A stretch of 64,000 nt of DNA from Leadbetterella byssophila DSM 17132 (GCF_000166395.1 NC_014655.1:1860001-1924000); one strand, 5' to 3'. Shown: positions 27,357 through 36,702, counted from the stretch's first letter. Numbers and translations are program-made. Notes: generated by a model from the letters alone, not told the origin.

Positions 27357-29447
27357 ATGCAAAGTTTTCGCACAGAATTAGAAAATCCTGTAGTAGAACA
27401 GGAGATCATAGAGCTGGAAAGAAAGATCAGAGAATTTCAAGCCGGGCAAATTCCGGAGGAGAAGTTCAGATCTTTACGACTAGCCAGAGGGGTCTACGGT
27501 CAAAGCCAGGCCGGGGTCCAGATGGTGAGGATAAAGTTGCCTTTTGGAAGAGTTACTTTCCGCCAGATCTTAAAGATTGCAGATATAGCTGATGAGTATG
27601 GTAGTGGAAATCTGCACCTCACTACTCGACAAGATATTCAAATCCACTATGTAAGTTTGGACAAAACTCCGGAGTTGTGGGCCAAACTAGCTGAAGATGA
27701 TATCACCCTACGTGAAGCATGTGGAAACACCGTTAGAAACATCACAGCCTCCCCTACTGCAGGAATAGATCCTGATGAACCTTTTGATGTTTCTCCCTAT
27801 GCACAGGCCACTTTTGAATATTTCTTAAGAAACCCCATTTGTGCTGAGATGGGAAGAAAATTCAAAATAGCTTTTTCCAGCTCGGACAAAGATACGGCCT
27901 ACTCCTATGTGCATGACTTTGGCTTTATTCCAAAGGTACGCTTAGAAAACGGTAGTGAGGTGAGAGGCTTCAAAGTCATGATGGGCGGTGGTTTGGGAGC
28001 CCAACCTATGCTTGCTTATGAAGTGAATGATTTCTTACCTGAAGACGACCTTATTCCATATATCGAAGCCACCCTCAGGATATTTGATAGACATGGAGAA
28101 AGAAACAACCGCAACAAAGCTCGATTCAAATACCTGGTTCAGTCCAAAGGTCTGGACGAAGTCTTAAGATTAATTGAGGAAGAAAAAACCGCCATAAAAT
28201 CTAAGACCTTTAAAATTAATCGAGAAAGTATAGTGCAAGCTCAAATCCCCGGCACCCCCTCTGAAAGGGAAACACCGGTAGATGAGGCAGCCTTTTCCCT
28301 CTGGAAATCCACCAACGTTTTTGAACAAAAGCAAAAAGGCTATCATGGGGTATTTGTCAAGGTCTTGACCGGTGACATTCCCACTGATAAAGCCAGAACG
28401 CTCGTTGCCGGCCTTAAAGGGTATATTGCTGATGACATCCGCATCACTCAGGATCAGAATCTCTTATTCAAGTTCGTAAGAGAGGAAGCTTTACCACATA
28501 TTTACAATCTCCTTCATTCTCTGGGCTATGCCAAAGCCGGTTATAATAGCACTTCAGACGTGACTACTTGTCCCGGTACGGATACCTGTAATCTAGGCAT
28601 TTCCAATTCCACCGAAATGGCTAGAGTTCTAGAGTCCTATATCCACGAATTCCATACTGACTTCGTAAAAGAGACTGATCTTAAGATCAAGATATCAGGT
28701 TGTATGAACTCCTGTGGGCAACACGGTTTGGCTCATATAGGATTCCACGGCAGCTCCAGCAAGGTAGGAGGAAAAGTAGTCCCCGCAGCTCAGGTTATGC
28801 TGGGTGGAGGAACCGTGGGTAATGGCTTAGGTAGAGTAGCCGAAAGAATCACAAAAGTTCCCACCAAAAGAGTACTTCAAGTGGTGGATGTTCTCTTAAC
28901 AGATTTCAAGAGAAACAGAGAACAAGAGGAAAACTTCCATGCCTACTACGATAGACAAACGAAGGACTATTTCTATCAGCTATTAAAACCTTTAGCAGAC
29001 ACCAGTAATCTTACGGATGAAGAATATGTAGACTGGGGCCATGAGGGCACCTTTTCTACGGCTATTGGTGTGGGAGAATGTGCAGGAGTCATTATAGACT
29101 TAGTGGCTACCCTACTGCTAGAAGCCGAAGAAAAATTAGAATGGGCGAAACTGGCTATTGAAAAAGAACAGTGGGCAGATGGAATCTATCATACCTACAG
29201 TTCCTTTGTTTGGACTGCAAAGGCCCTCTTGCTAGATAAGGGGGTAAGTTCCAGAACCCAGGCCTTAGTGATTGAAGATTTTGACAAACATTATGTGCAA
29301 GAGGGCATCTTTAACTTCCCTAGCACATTTTCAGATAGAGTTTTACAAATCAATAAATATGAACCTTCTAAAGAGTTTGCAGAAACTTACCTCATTCAAG
29401 CTACTGCCTTCTATTTAGAAGCAAGAGAAAAAAGACAGGTCTCATGA
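27357..29447 (+). CDS. sulfite/nitrite reductase hemoprotein with C-terminal HEPN-like domain
   Basis: A 696-residue siroheme enzyme. The duplicated ferredoxin-like and heme domains cover about residues 40-540; siroheme-[4Fe-4S] cysteines are C405 and C411 (TTCPGTDTC) and C449 and C453 (GCMNSCGQ). Basic residues for anion binding occur in LTTRQDIQ. Residues about 560-696, from GECAGVIIDLVATLL, are an added helical domain resembling HEPN proteins, absent from E. coli CysI. Sequence alone does not separate sulfite from nitrite; the following siroheme, cysH, cysD and cysN genes make sulfite reduction to sulfide the best call. It overlaps the next gene by 4 nt. Confidence 0.9.
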   Translation: MQSFRTELENPVVEQEIIELERKIREFQAGQIPEEKFRSLRLARGVYGQSQAGVQMVRIKLPFGRVTFRQILKIADIADEYGSGNLHLTTRQDIQIHYVSLDKTPELWAKLAEDDITLREACGNTVRNITASPTAGIDPDEPFDVSPYAQATFEYFLRNPICAEMGRKFKIAFSSSDKDTAYSYVHDFGFIPKVRLENGSEVRGFKVMMGGGLGAQPMLAYEVNDFLPEDDLIPYIEATLRIFDRHGERNNRNKARFKYLVQSKGLDEVLRLIEEEKTAIKSKTFKINRESIVQAQIPGTPSERETPVDEAAFSLWKSTNVFEQKQKGYHGVFVKVLTGDIPTDKARTLVAGLKGYIADDIRITQDQNLLFKFVREEALPHIYNLLHSLGYAKAGYNSTSDVTTCPGTDTCNLGISNSTEMARVLESYIHEFHTDFVKETDLKIKISGCMNSCGQHGLAHIGFHGSSSKVGGKVVPAAQVMLGGGTVGNGLGRVAERITKVPTKRVLQVVDVLLTDFKRNREQEENFHAYYDRQTKDYFYQLLKPLADTSNLTDEEYVDWGHEGTFSTAIGVGECAGVIIDLVATLLLEAEEKLEWAKLAIEKEQWADGIYHTYSSFVWTAKALLLDKGVSSRTQALVIEDFDKHYVQEGIFNFPSTFSDRVLQINKYEPSKEFAETYLIQATAFYLEAREKRQVS

Positions 29448-30193
29448 AACCTTTCGTTACACTAGTGGGTGCGGGCCCCGGCGATCCGGACCTGATCACT
29501 TTAAAAGGAATCAAAGCTATAAAGAAGGCTGATGTTATTCTCTATGACGCTTTGGTCAATGAAGAACTCCTGGACTTGGCCCCGGAACACTGCGTAAAAA
29601 TTTACGTAGGAAAACGGGCGGAAAGGCTGTCGACCAAACAAGAAAGCATCAATCAACTCCTCGTGGACTATGCTTTAACCCACGGTCATGTAGTGCGCCT
29701 CAAGGGAGGAGACCCCTTTGTGTTTGGAAGAGGGGGTGAAGAAATAGCATTTGTTCGGAAACATGGGATAGAAACCGCAGTAGTACCGGGAATATCATCG
29801 GCCATTGGACTCACCGGACTTCAACAAATCCCTCTGACTTATAGAGGAGAAAGCGAGAGCTTCTGGGTGATAACAGGATCTACGAAAGATGGAAATTTAT
29901 CAGAAGACCTGTATCAAGCAGTTAAGACAGATGCTACTGTGGTGGTTTTGATGGGATATGGAAAATTGAAGGAAATTGTAGAGTTGTACCAAAGTTATGG
30001 AAGAGGTGAACTACCTATAGCCCTGATTCAAAACGGCTCATTGCCTACAGAAAGAATTGCTTTAGGCACTATAGACACCATTTTGGATGAGGCAAAAGAA
30101 AAGCTACTAGGTGTTCCCGCTATTATCGTGATCGGAGAAGTAGTGAGAAAACATCAAGACTTTGAAACCCTTAAGGTGCATTTTCATGAATGA
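29444..30193 (+). CDS. cobA: uroporphyrinogen-III C-methyltransferase
   Basis: Methylates uroporphyrinogen III at C2 and C7 to make precorrin-2, the first step to siroheme, the cofactor of the adjacent reductase. The 249 residues show the family signatures VGAGPGDPDLITLKG at the N terminus, VRLKGGDPFVFGRGGEE, and VVPGISSAIG. S-adenosylmethionine is the methyl donor. The gene overlaps the reductase gene by 4 nt and the following gene by 8 nt. The name sumT is also used. Confidence 0.94.
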   Translation: MKPFVTLVGAGPGDPDLITLKGIKAIKKADVILYDALVNEELLDLAPEHCVKIYVGKRAERLSTKQESINQLLVDYALTHGHVVRLKGGDPFVFGRGGEEIAFVRKHGIETAVVPGISSAIGLTGLQQIPLTYRGESESFWVITGSTKDGNLSEDLYQAVKTDATVVVLMGYGKLKEIVELYQSYGRGELPIALIQNGSLPTERIALGTIDTILDEAKEKLLGVPAIIVIGEVVRKHQDFETLKVHFHE

Positions 30194-30773
30194 GCTGTTT
30201 CCCATATTTCTTAAATTGCACGAACTCCAAACCTTAGTAGTGGGCGGAGGACCTGTGGCCTTGGAAAAACTCCAAGCCATAGTATCTAATTCACCTCAAG
30301 CGAAGGTTAGGGTGATTGCAAAGGAATACAGCAAAGAAACTCAGGAATTCTTAGTTGCCCAGCCTCATTTGCAGTGGAGAACAAAAGACTGGGAACCGGA
30401 GGATTTAGAGGAAATAGATCTCGTGATTTTGGCTACCAATAATCCTAAGCTCAACCAAACCGTAAGAGCCCTCTCTAGGGAAAAACACTTACTCATCAAT
30501 GTGGCAGATAAGCCAGCCCTCTGCGATTTCTACCTCAGTTCAGTGGTAAGAAAGGGAAACCTTAAACTGGCCATCTCTACGAATGGGAAGTCTCCTACTA
30601 TGGCTAAGCGACTAAAAGAGTTTTTTTCTGATCTTTTGCCGGAAGAGATAGATGAAGCCTTAGATTTGTTGCAAACCTACAGAAATCAGCTAAAAGGAGA
30701 TTTCAAACATAAGGTGGAGACTTTGAATGCACATACCTTAGCTGTACTTAAAGGAAATGATACAAGATTTTAA
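30186..30773 (+). CDS. precorrin-2 dehydrogenase / sirohydrochlorin ferrochelatase (CysG N-terminal type)
   Basis: A 195-residue bifunctional enzyme like the N-terminal half of CysG or yeast Met8: NAD-dependent oxidation of precorrin-2, then iron insertion to give siroheme. TLVVGGGPVALEKLQAI is the Rossmann motif; LVILATNNPKLNQ and INVADKPALCDFYLSS are further family segments, and ISTNGKSPTMAKRLKEF is the conserved end of the catalytic region. An upstream ATG at 30162 is in frame but lies deep in the previous gene; the start at 30186, overlapping the previous stop, aligns better. It overlaps cysH by 17 nt. Confidence 0.9.
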   Translation: MNELFPIFLKLHELQTLVVGGGPVALEKLQAIVSNSPQAKVRVIAKEYSKETQEFLVAQPHLQWRTKDWEPEDLEEIDLVILATNNPKLNQTVRALSREKHLLINVADKPALCDFYLSSVVRKGNLKLAISTNGKSPTMAKRLKEFFSDLLPEEIDEALDLLQTYRNQLKGDFKHKVETLNAHTLAVLKGNDTRF

Positions 30774-31455
30774 GAAAGAAATAGAAGGATTAGACGCAAA
30801 GGCCATCATCTCTTATGTCAATGAGAAATGGGGAGATACAGCCGTATTTTCCACCTCATTTGGCATTGAAGATCAGGTCATCACTCATCTTTTGGATCAG
30901 GCAGGAAGGGAAGTCCATATTTTCACTTTAGAAACCGGAAGACTTTTTCCGGAAACCTACAAGGTGTGGAACAGGACACTGGAAAAATACGGTTTGCCTA
31001 TAAAAGCCTACTATCCTAACACAGAAAGAGTAGAAAAATTAGTAACAGAAAAAGGTCCTAGTAGCTTTTATCATAGTATTGAAGACCGAAAGGAATGCTG
31101 CCACATTCGAAAAATCGAGCCTCTACAAAGGGCGATAAAAGGATATAAGATCTGGATTACAGGCATTAGAGCCGAGCAATCAGCCAACAGAGAGGATATG
31201 GAGAGTGTAGAATGGGATGAAGTGAACCAAATCATCAAAGTGCATCCCCTATTCCATTGGACCTTACAGGACGTAGAAAGTTTTATTAAAGAGAATAACG
31301 TACCGTATAATGCTCTGCACGACAAAGGTTTCCCTAGCATAGGCTGTCAGCCATGCACCAGAGCCATCCTACCCGGAGAAGACTTCAGAGCCGGAAGATG
31401 GTGGTGGGAAGATAAAAGTAAAAAAGAGTGTGGTTTACATCGAACAACAAATTAG
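30757..31455 (+). CDS. cysH: adenylyl-sulfate (APS) reductase
   Basis: Reduces activated sulfate to sulfite with thioredoxin. A 232-residue PP-loop protein (FSTSFGIEDQ). The four cluster-binding cysteines are all present: C114-C115 (ECCHI) and C197-x-x-C200 (GCQPC), and the catalytic cysteine is C225 in KECGLH. The CC...CxxC set marks the [4Fe-4S] type that uses APS directly; PAPS-specific enzymes such as E. coli CysH lack it. This agrees with the absence of an APS kinase gene (cysC) in the operon. Confidence 0.93.
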   Translation: MIQDFKKEIEGLDAKAIISYVNEKWGDTAVFSTSFGIEDQVITHLLDQAGREVHIFTLETGRLFPETYKVWNRTLEKYGLPIKAYYPNTERVEKLVTEKGPSSFYHSIEDRKECCHIRKIEPLQRAIKGYKIWITGIRAEQSANREDMESVEWDEVNQIIKVHPLFHWTLQDVESFIKENNVPYNALHDKGFPSIGCQPCTRAILPGEDFRAGRWWWEDKSKKECGLHRTTN

Positions 31456-31456
31456 A

Positions 31457-32347
31457 ATGGATTATTTAGATCAACTAGAAGCGGAGGCCATCTACATATT
31501 GAGGGAAGTAGCGGGACAATTCGAAAAGCCTGCCTTGCTCTTCTCAGGTGGAAAAGACTCCATTACCTTAGTTCATTTAGCAAAGAAAGCTTTTAGACCG
31601 GGGAAATTCCCCTTCCCTTTGGTACATATTGATACGGGTCACAATTTCCCTGAGACCATAGAATTCAGGGATTGGCTGATAGATCAGCTTGGCGAAAAGC
31701 TCATTGTAGGCTACGTGCAAGAGAGTATTGATCAAGGGCGAGTAGTGGAACAAAAAGGTAAAAACGCCAGTAGAAATGCTTTACAAACGGTTACTCTACT
31801 GGATACCATAGAAAAATATGGTTTCGACGCCTGTATAGGTGGTGCCAGAAGAGACGAGGAAAAAGCCAGAGCCAAAGAAAGGATCTTCTCCGTGAGAGAT
31901 GAGTTTGGACAATGGGATCCTAAAAGGCAAAGGCCGGAACTTTGGAACATATTTAATGGAAGAATCCATAAGGGAGAAAATGTCAGAGTCTTCCCTATAT
32001 CTAACTGGACAGAACTGGACGTTTGGAACTATATAAAAAGAGAGAATATAGCCTTACCCTCTATCTACTTTTCTCATGAAAGAGAGGTAGTGCTTCGCAA
32101 TGGTCAATGGATGGCAGCGGCTCCTTTCTTACACATTGACGAGGAAGATATCACTGCGTATAAATCCGTTAGATTCCGAACCGTTGGAGATATGACGTGT
32201 ACGGCAGCAGTAGATAGCGTAGCAGTAGAATTAGACGATATCATTTCGGAAATCAAAGCCTCCACTGTCTCCGAACGCGGTGCTAGAATGGACGACAAAG
32301 TATCCGAAGCCGCCATGGAAGAAAGAAAGAAACAAGGCTATTTTTAA
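31457..32347 (+). CDS. cysD: sulfate adenylyltransferase subunit 2
   Basis: The small, ATP-pyrophosphatase subunit of ATP sulfurylase; makes APS from sulfate and ATP. SGGKDSITLVHL is the PP-loop, HIDTGHNFPETIEFRDWL and IGGARRDEEKARAKER are further conserved segments. The frame is open from 31430, but the ATG at 31457, 1 nt after the cysH stop, begins MDYLDQLEAEAIYI, which matches the usual CysD start. Its partner cysN follows after an unusual 230-bp AT-rich spacer. Confidence 0.95.
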   Translation: MDYLDQLEAEAIYILREVAGQFEKPALLFSGGKDSITLVHLAKKAFRPGKFPFPLVHIDTGHNFPETIEFRDWLIDQLGEKLIVGYVQESIDQGRVVEQKGKNASRNALQTVTLLDTIEKYGFDACIGGARRDEEKARAKERIFSVRDEFGQWDPKRQRPELWNIFNGRIHKGENVRVFPISNWTELDVWNYIKRENIALPSIYFSHEREVVLRNGQWMAAAPFLHIDEEDITAYKSVRFRTVGDMTCTAAVDSVAVELDDIISEIKASTVSERGARMDDKVSEAAMEERKKQGYF

Positions 32348-32420
32348 TAACAAAAGGTTATTATAATGATAATAAATATTTATTAAAATATTCTCAATTA
32401 TCAAATAGTAACTAAACTGA

Positions 32421-32577
32421 GAGCTATTAGAAATTAAATAATATTGATCAACTAATTCCGAAACTATTAAATATTAGTTATCAAATACTTATGATTCCTA
32501 AACTATTAGTTATTAAATATTAGTTATTCTCCTTCCAAAACTATTAAATACTTGAATTTAATTATTATATATTCCGA
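32421..32577. repeat. phased ~39-bp imperfect repeats between cysD and cysN
   Basis: CTATTA occurs at 32424, 32464, 32503 and 32541, that is at steps of 40, 39 and 38 bp. The last three copies are embedded in TTCC-n-AAACTATTA and each unit ends again in TTCC-n; the last unit ends at the cysN start codon. Units two and three contain the inverted pair AACTA ... TAGTT. The 230-bp spacer (32348-32577) is otherwise extremely AT-rich and has no ORF. Confidence 0.6.
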
Positions 32578-33825
32578 ATGCAATTACTGAAATTCATAAC
32601 CGCCGGTTCCGTAGATGATGGTAAAAGCACCTTGATCGGCCGATTACTGTATGATACAAACTCCATCTTAGACGACCAATTGGAGGCGATCAAAAATGCC
32701 AACCGAAAAAACGACGATGGCACAGTAGACCTGGCCATTCTTACTGACGGTCTAAAAGCGGAAAGAGAGCAAGGAATCACCATTGATGTAGCATATAAGT
32801 ACTTCCAAACGGAGAAGAGGAAGTTTATAGTAGCGGATGCACCAGGACATATTCAATACACTAGAAATATGGTGACAGGTGCTTCTAACTCAGATTTGAT
32901 CATTATCCTGATTGATGCTAGAAAAGGAGTTATAGAACAGACCAAAAGGCATTCTTTTTTGGCAGCATTGCTGTCCCTGAAACAGGTTCTGGTATGCGTA
33001 AATAAGATGGACATGGTAGAGTTCTCTGAAGAGGTTTACTCTAATATCAAAGAGGAATATCTTACTTTAGGTCAAAAACTGGGCTTGAAAAATATAGATT
33101 TTATACCGGTATCTGCTTTGAAGGGAGATAACATTGTGAATACTTCCCACAGGATGCCCTGGTATACGGGTCCCTCCTTATTGGATTATCTAGAAAACAT
33201 TCAATGGGAAGAACAGGATGAAAATAAACCTTGGAGATTCCCTGTACAGTGGGTTATCCGTCCTCAAACTGAAGATCTTCCGGATTACAGGGGATATGCC
33301 GGTAGAGTGATAGGCCATGGCTTAAAGCTTGGCGAAGAGGTTCTGGTTTTACCTAGTGGGGTACGATCAAAGATTGCCAAAATAGAATGGAATGAGTCCT
33401 CACTTGAACAAGCAGAAGACGGTCAATCTGTGGTCTTGCATTTGACGGATGATATTGACATTTCCAGAGGAGATTTCTTAGTACAGGCTACTCAACCTGC
33501 AGAAGCACTGCGGAACCTTGAAGGAGACGTGGCCTGGTTTGATCAGAGGCCTCTGGATACTGCACAGATTTATTTGCTTCAAAATCACTCTAAACTTACC
33601 AAAATCAAGGTATCTGAAGTAGAATACAAATACGATATCAATACACAGGAGAGAATCTTTGGGGAAGATCTCCACCTAAATGACATTGGTAAAATTCGGA
33701 TCAAAGCTGCAGAAGAAGTGGTATTTGATAAAAGAGATGAATATCCTCAAAACTCCAGGGCTATACTGATTGATCCAAGAACAAATCTCACAGTAGGAGC
33801 TCTCATCCTAACTGGAGAAGCATAA
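32578..33825 (+). CDS. cysN: sulfate adenylyltransferase subunit 1
   Basis: The large, GTP-hydrolysing subunit of ATP sulfurylase, 415 residues, similar to elongation factor 1-alpha. G1 is GSVDDGKST (10-18), G3 is DAPGH, G4 is NKMD. Two beta-barrel domains follow. Unlike many CysNC proteins, there is no C-terminal APS kinase domain, and no cysC is nearby. The ATG directly abuts the last of the AT-rich repeats. Confidence 0.95.
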   Translation: MQLLKFITAGSVDDGKSTLIGRLLYDTNSILDDQLEAIKNANRKNDDGTVDLAILTDGLKAEREQGITIDVAYKYFQTEKRKFIVADAPGHIQYTRNMVTGASNSDLIIILIDARKGVIEQTKRHSFLAALLSLKQVLVCVNKMDMVEFSEEVYSNIKEEYLTLGQKLGLKNIDFIPVSALKGDNIVNTSHRMPWYTGPSLLDYLENIQWEEQDENKPWRFPVQWVIRPQTEDLPDYRGYAGRVIGHGLKLGEEVLVLPSGVRSKIAKIEWNESSLEQAEDGQSVVLHLTDDIDISRGDFLVQATQPAEALRNLEGDVAWFDQRPLDTAQIYLLQNHSKLTKIKVSEVEYKYDINTQERIFGEDLHLNDIGKIRIKAAEEVVFDKRDEYPQNSRAILIDPRTNLTVGALILTGEA

Positions 33826-33829
33826 TTAA

Positions 33830-33853
33830 GCGCCCAGGACCTGATCCGGGCGC
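33830..33853 (+). terminator. hairpin after cysN
   Basis: GCGCCC (33830-33835) pairs with GGGCGC (33848-33853), with an inner GGA/TCC pair. The stem is strong but the following bases (ATATTTCCCC) give only a weak U tract, so it may be an inefficient terminator. Confidence 0.55.
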
Positions 33854-33896
33854 ATATTTCCCCTAAATTATGATAGGTAGCATGCTGTTTTTCGCG

Positions 33897-33904
33897 TATG
33901 TTTG
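33897..33904 (+). promoter_or_regulatory. possible -7 element of the kinase-cyclase operon
   Basis: TATGTTTG is a full match to TAnnTTTG, 21 bp before the histidine kinase ATG. No TTTG is seen 17-23 bp upstream. Confidence 0.35.
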
Positions 33905-33925
33905 TACGTGATTTAACCTTATCCC

Positions 33926-35254
33926 ATGCTGAATTTCATCATTTGCTACTTCGCACTGGAATTTATCCGGAAGAACATCAATACTTCTTGGTTTTATCCT
34001 CAATATCCGGATCTGCTCAAAGTGGTTCAGATGGGAGTTGTTCCCGGCCTCTTAATCCAGGAACTCATCTTCCCCGACAGGTTTAACTTTGTTCCTCAAC
34101 TGGGGTGGATTTTTGTGATCTTCATGATCATCTATGTGCTGTACCACTCTAAGGAAAATTTGTTGGCCGGTAGTTTATTGAAGGCAGGATTACCTTACGC
34201 TATAGTCATTGCCTTTATTTACATCATCAAATACACTATGCCTTCTCTGTATAAAACAAATGATGAGTATGCAGAGTTTGTCAGACTCATCTCAATAGTT
34301 TGGCTGTTTGCTTTCGGTTTGAGTGCCAGAAATCAAATCAAGAACATCAATAAAGAGAAGGAACTAAAGGAGAAGATCTTATTAGAAAATGAAGTTTTAG
34401 AGAAATTAGTGCAGGAAAGGACAACGGAGATTTTGCAACAAAAAACACAGTTGGAAAACACCCTTGAAGAACTGCGTCAAACCCAGAATCAATTGATTCA
34501 GCAGGAGAAATTAGCTTCATTAGGGGAACTTACAGCGGGTATTGCACACGAAATCCAGAACCCATTAAACTTTGTAAATAATTTCTCAGAAGTCAGCACG
34601 GAACTATTACAGGAGCTAAAAGAAGAACTGACAGAGGTCCCGGAAATAGCCCAGGAAATCCTTGATGATTTGAATCAAAACCTGGAAAAGATCTCCTATC
34701 ATGGTAAAAGAGCCAGTGGTATAGTACGTAACATGCTGGAGCATTCTCGGGCAAGTACAGGTGAACGGCAGTCGGTCAACCTCAATGCCTTAGCTGAAGA
34801 GTACTTAAAATTGAGTTTTCATGGTCTTAGGGCCAAGGATAAATCCTTCAATTCTGATTTTAAACTAATTCCTGATGAGAGTCTGCCTGAAATTCAAGTC
34901 ATTCCTCAGGACTTAGGACGAGTACTTCTCAATCTATGCAATAATGCATTTTATGCTGTACAAAAGAGAGCAGCTGAGGGGCAATCGGGCTATAAACCAT
35001 TAGTAACGGTGAGCGTAGAGAAAGTTAAAAACAAGGCAAAGATTACAGTAAGCGACAATGGAATGGGAATACCGGAGGATGTGATATCTAAGATATTCCA
35101 ACCTTTCTTTACCACCAAACCTACAGGACAAGGAACTGGATTGGGCTTGTCTTTGAGTTATGATATCATAACAAAGGGACACGGAGGAGAAATTATCGTA
35201 AATTCAAAAGAAGGAGAAGGAACCCAATTCATAATCACCTTACCTTTACAATAA
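33926..35254 (+). CDS. membrane-bound sensor histidine kinase
   Basis: A 442-residue kinase. Three or four hydrophobic segments occupy residues about 1-135 (for example LGWIFVIFMIIYVLY and YAIVIAFIYIIKY), with only short loops, so sensing is probably within or near the membrane. A coiled coil (about 137-195, KEKELKEKILLENEVLEKL) leads to the dimerisation domain with phospho-acceptor H208 in GIAHEIQNPLNF. The ATPase domain has the N box (LLNLCNNAFYAV), G1 (DNGMGIP) and G2 (GTGLGLSL). Two receiver proteins follow at once, 1 bp and then with a 4-nt overlap, and are its likely phosphorylation targets. Confidence 0.9.
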   Translation: MLNFIICYFALEFIRKNINTSWFYPQYPDLLKVVQMGVVPGLLIQELIFPDRFNFVPQLGWIFVIFMIIYVLYHSKENLLAGSLLKAGLPYAIVIAFIYIIKYTMPSLYKTNDEYAEFVRLISIVWLFAFGLSARNQIKNINKEKELKEKILLENEVLEKLVQERTTEILQQKTQLENTLEELRQTQNQLIQQEKLASLGELTAGIAHEIQNPLNFVNNFSEVSTELLQELKEELTEVPEIAQEILDDLNQNLEKISYHGKRASGIVRNMLEHSRASTGERQSVNLNALAEEYLKLSFHGLRAKDKSFNSDFKLIPDESLPEIQVIPQDLGRVLLNLCNNAFYAVQKRAAEGQSGYKPLVTVSVEKVKNKAKITVSDNGMGIPEDVISKIFQPFFTTKPTGQGTGLGLSLSYDIITKGHGGEIIVNSKEGEGTQFIITLPLQ

Positions 35255-35255
35255 A

Positions 35256-35624
35256 ATGCATATATTGGTAGTAGATGACGAAAAGGATGTGAAAGACCTT
35301 TTCTTACAGAAGTTTAGAAAGGAAATCAGACAAGGAGTTGTGAGCTTTGAATTTGCGTTCTCTGGTGAAGAAGCATTGGTCTACCTAGAAGGCCAAAATC
35401 CTGAATCAGTGCTTATCCTCTCTGACATCAACATGCCGGGCATGAGCGGTTTGGATTTACTGCAACACATTCGGAAAGAACATCCTCAAACTCCACCTGA
35501 AATCCTGATGATTACAGCTTACGGAGATGAGGAAAATAGAAATAAGGCTTTACAATGGGGAGCTAATGACTTTTTAACTAAGCCCCTTGATTTTAATGCA
35601 TTAAAAGGCAAACTATTGAAATGA
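35256..35624 (+). CDS. single-domain response regulator
   Basis: A 122-residue lone receiver. The acid pocket is VVDDE at 5-9, the phosphorylated aspartate D57 in [13 protein letters not shown], the conserved Thr/Ser position in MITAYG, and K109 in LTKPLDF. It has no output domain. It resembles the receiver of the next gene (both with KFRKxIR and SDINMPxM), so the two probably arose by tandem duplication; this one may act as a phosphate sink or an alternative target. The downstream gene overlaps by 4 nt. Confidence 0.9.
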   Translation: MHILVVDDEKDVKDLFLQKFRKEIRQGVVSFEFAFSGEEALVYLEGQNPESVLILSDINMPGMSGLDLLQHIRKEHPQTPPEILMITAYGDEENRNKALQWGANDFLTKPLDFNALKGKLLK

Positions 35625-36661
35625 AGATTCTGGTAGTAGATGATGAAACGGATTTGCAGATCTTAATCAAACAGAAGTTCCGAAAACAGATCAGGGAAAA
35701 CAAGTATGAATTTGTATTTGCAGAAAATGGACGACAGGCATTAGAAATCCTGGATGAGCAGCAAGACATCGCCTTAGTGCTTAGTGACATCAACATGCCT
35801 GAAATGGACGGATTGACCTTATTAATCAAGATCAATGAATGCAATCCTTTAGTTAAAGTAGTGATGGTTTCTGCTTATGGTGACATGGACAATATCCGTA
35901 TAGCCATGAATAGAGGAGCTTTCGACTTCGTATGCAAACCGGTGAACTTCGATGACCTCGAGATCACCATGGAGAAGACCATAAAGCACATTGAACAACT
36001 GAAGCAAACCCTTACTGCTATCCGGGAGAATAATATACTCCGCATGTACGTGGATGATTCCGTATTGAAATTCATGTCAAGGCAGGAATTTGAAAATTCC
36101 ATCATCTCCAGTGAAATCATCTCTGGTACGGCGGTCTTCATGGACATTTGCGGCTTCACCGCCATCTCTGAAAAAGAGAAGCCGGATGTGGTGGTTAAAC
36201 TCATCAATAAATACTTTGACATCATGGTCAAAGAGATCATCGCACATCATGGTACAGTGGATAAGTTTATGGGCGATGCCATTATGGCCATCTTCAAAGG
36301 GGAATATCATCTGGACAGGGCCATTGAAGCAGCATTAAAGGTGAGAGAAGAGATCCAAAAGATTTCAGAGCCCTTAGAAGGCAAACCGGATTTCGTGCCT
36401 CAACTGGCCACAGGAATCAAGAGTGGAGAGATGGTATCCGGAAATATTGGCTCCGTTACGTTGAAGCGACTAGACTATACGGTGATCGGCGATACCGTAA
36501 ACACGGCACAAAGACTTCAAACGGCAGCTAAGCCCGGACAGATCCTCCTGGCAGAAGATGATTACGAAAAGATCAAAGAATCCTTCAACTGCCAAGAAGT
36601 AGGCGCTATTACGGTGAAAAACAAAGAGAAAGAAATCCGCGCTTTTGAGGTGCTGGGGTGA
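35621..36661 (+). CDS. response regulator with adenylate cyclase output domain
   Basis: A 346-residue fusion: receiver at 1-120 (D56 in [14 protein letters not shown]106 in CKPVNF), a helical linker at about 115-165, and a class III nucleotidyl cyclase domain at about 167-345. Metal aspartates are D174 (FMDICGFTA) and D218 (KFMGDAIMA); K214 and the Thr of DYTVIGD are the purine-specifying pair of the class IIIb adenylate cyclase type; N293 and R297 (VNTAQR) stabilise the transition state. All needed residues are present, so it should make cAMP under control of the upstream kinase. No cAMP receptor is in the window. Confidence 0.9.
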   Translation: MKILVVDDETDLQILIKQKFRKQIRENKYEFVFAENGRQALEILDEQQDIALVLSDINMPEMDGLTLLIKINECNPLVKVVMVSAYGDMDNIRIAMNRGAFDFVCKPVNFDDLEITMEKTIKHIEQLKQTLTAIRENNILRMYVDDSVLKFMSRQEFENSIISSEIISGTAVFMDICGFTAISEKEKPDVVVKLINKYFDIMVKEIIAHHGTVDKFMGDAIMAIFKGEYHLDRAIEAALKVREEIQKISEPLEGKPDFVPQLATGIKSGEMVSGNIGSVTLKRLDYTVIGDTVNTAQRLQTAAKPGQILLAEDDYEKIKESFNCQEVGAITVKNKEKEIRAFEVLG

Positions 36662-36702
36662 CAAAGATCCCTAGATGCCATACTTTGAGTAGCTAGCTTA
36701 CC

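Noticed and set aside
32421-32577. CRISPR-like array between cysD and cysN
   Set aside because: The repeats are imperfect, have no constant repeat and unique spacer pattern, and no cas genes are near.
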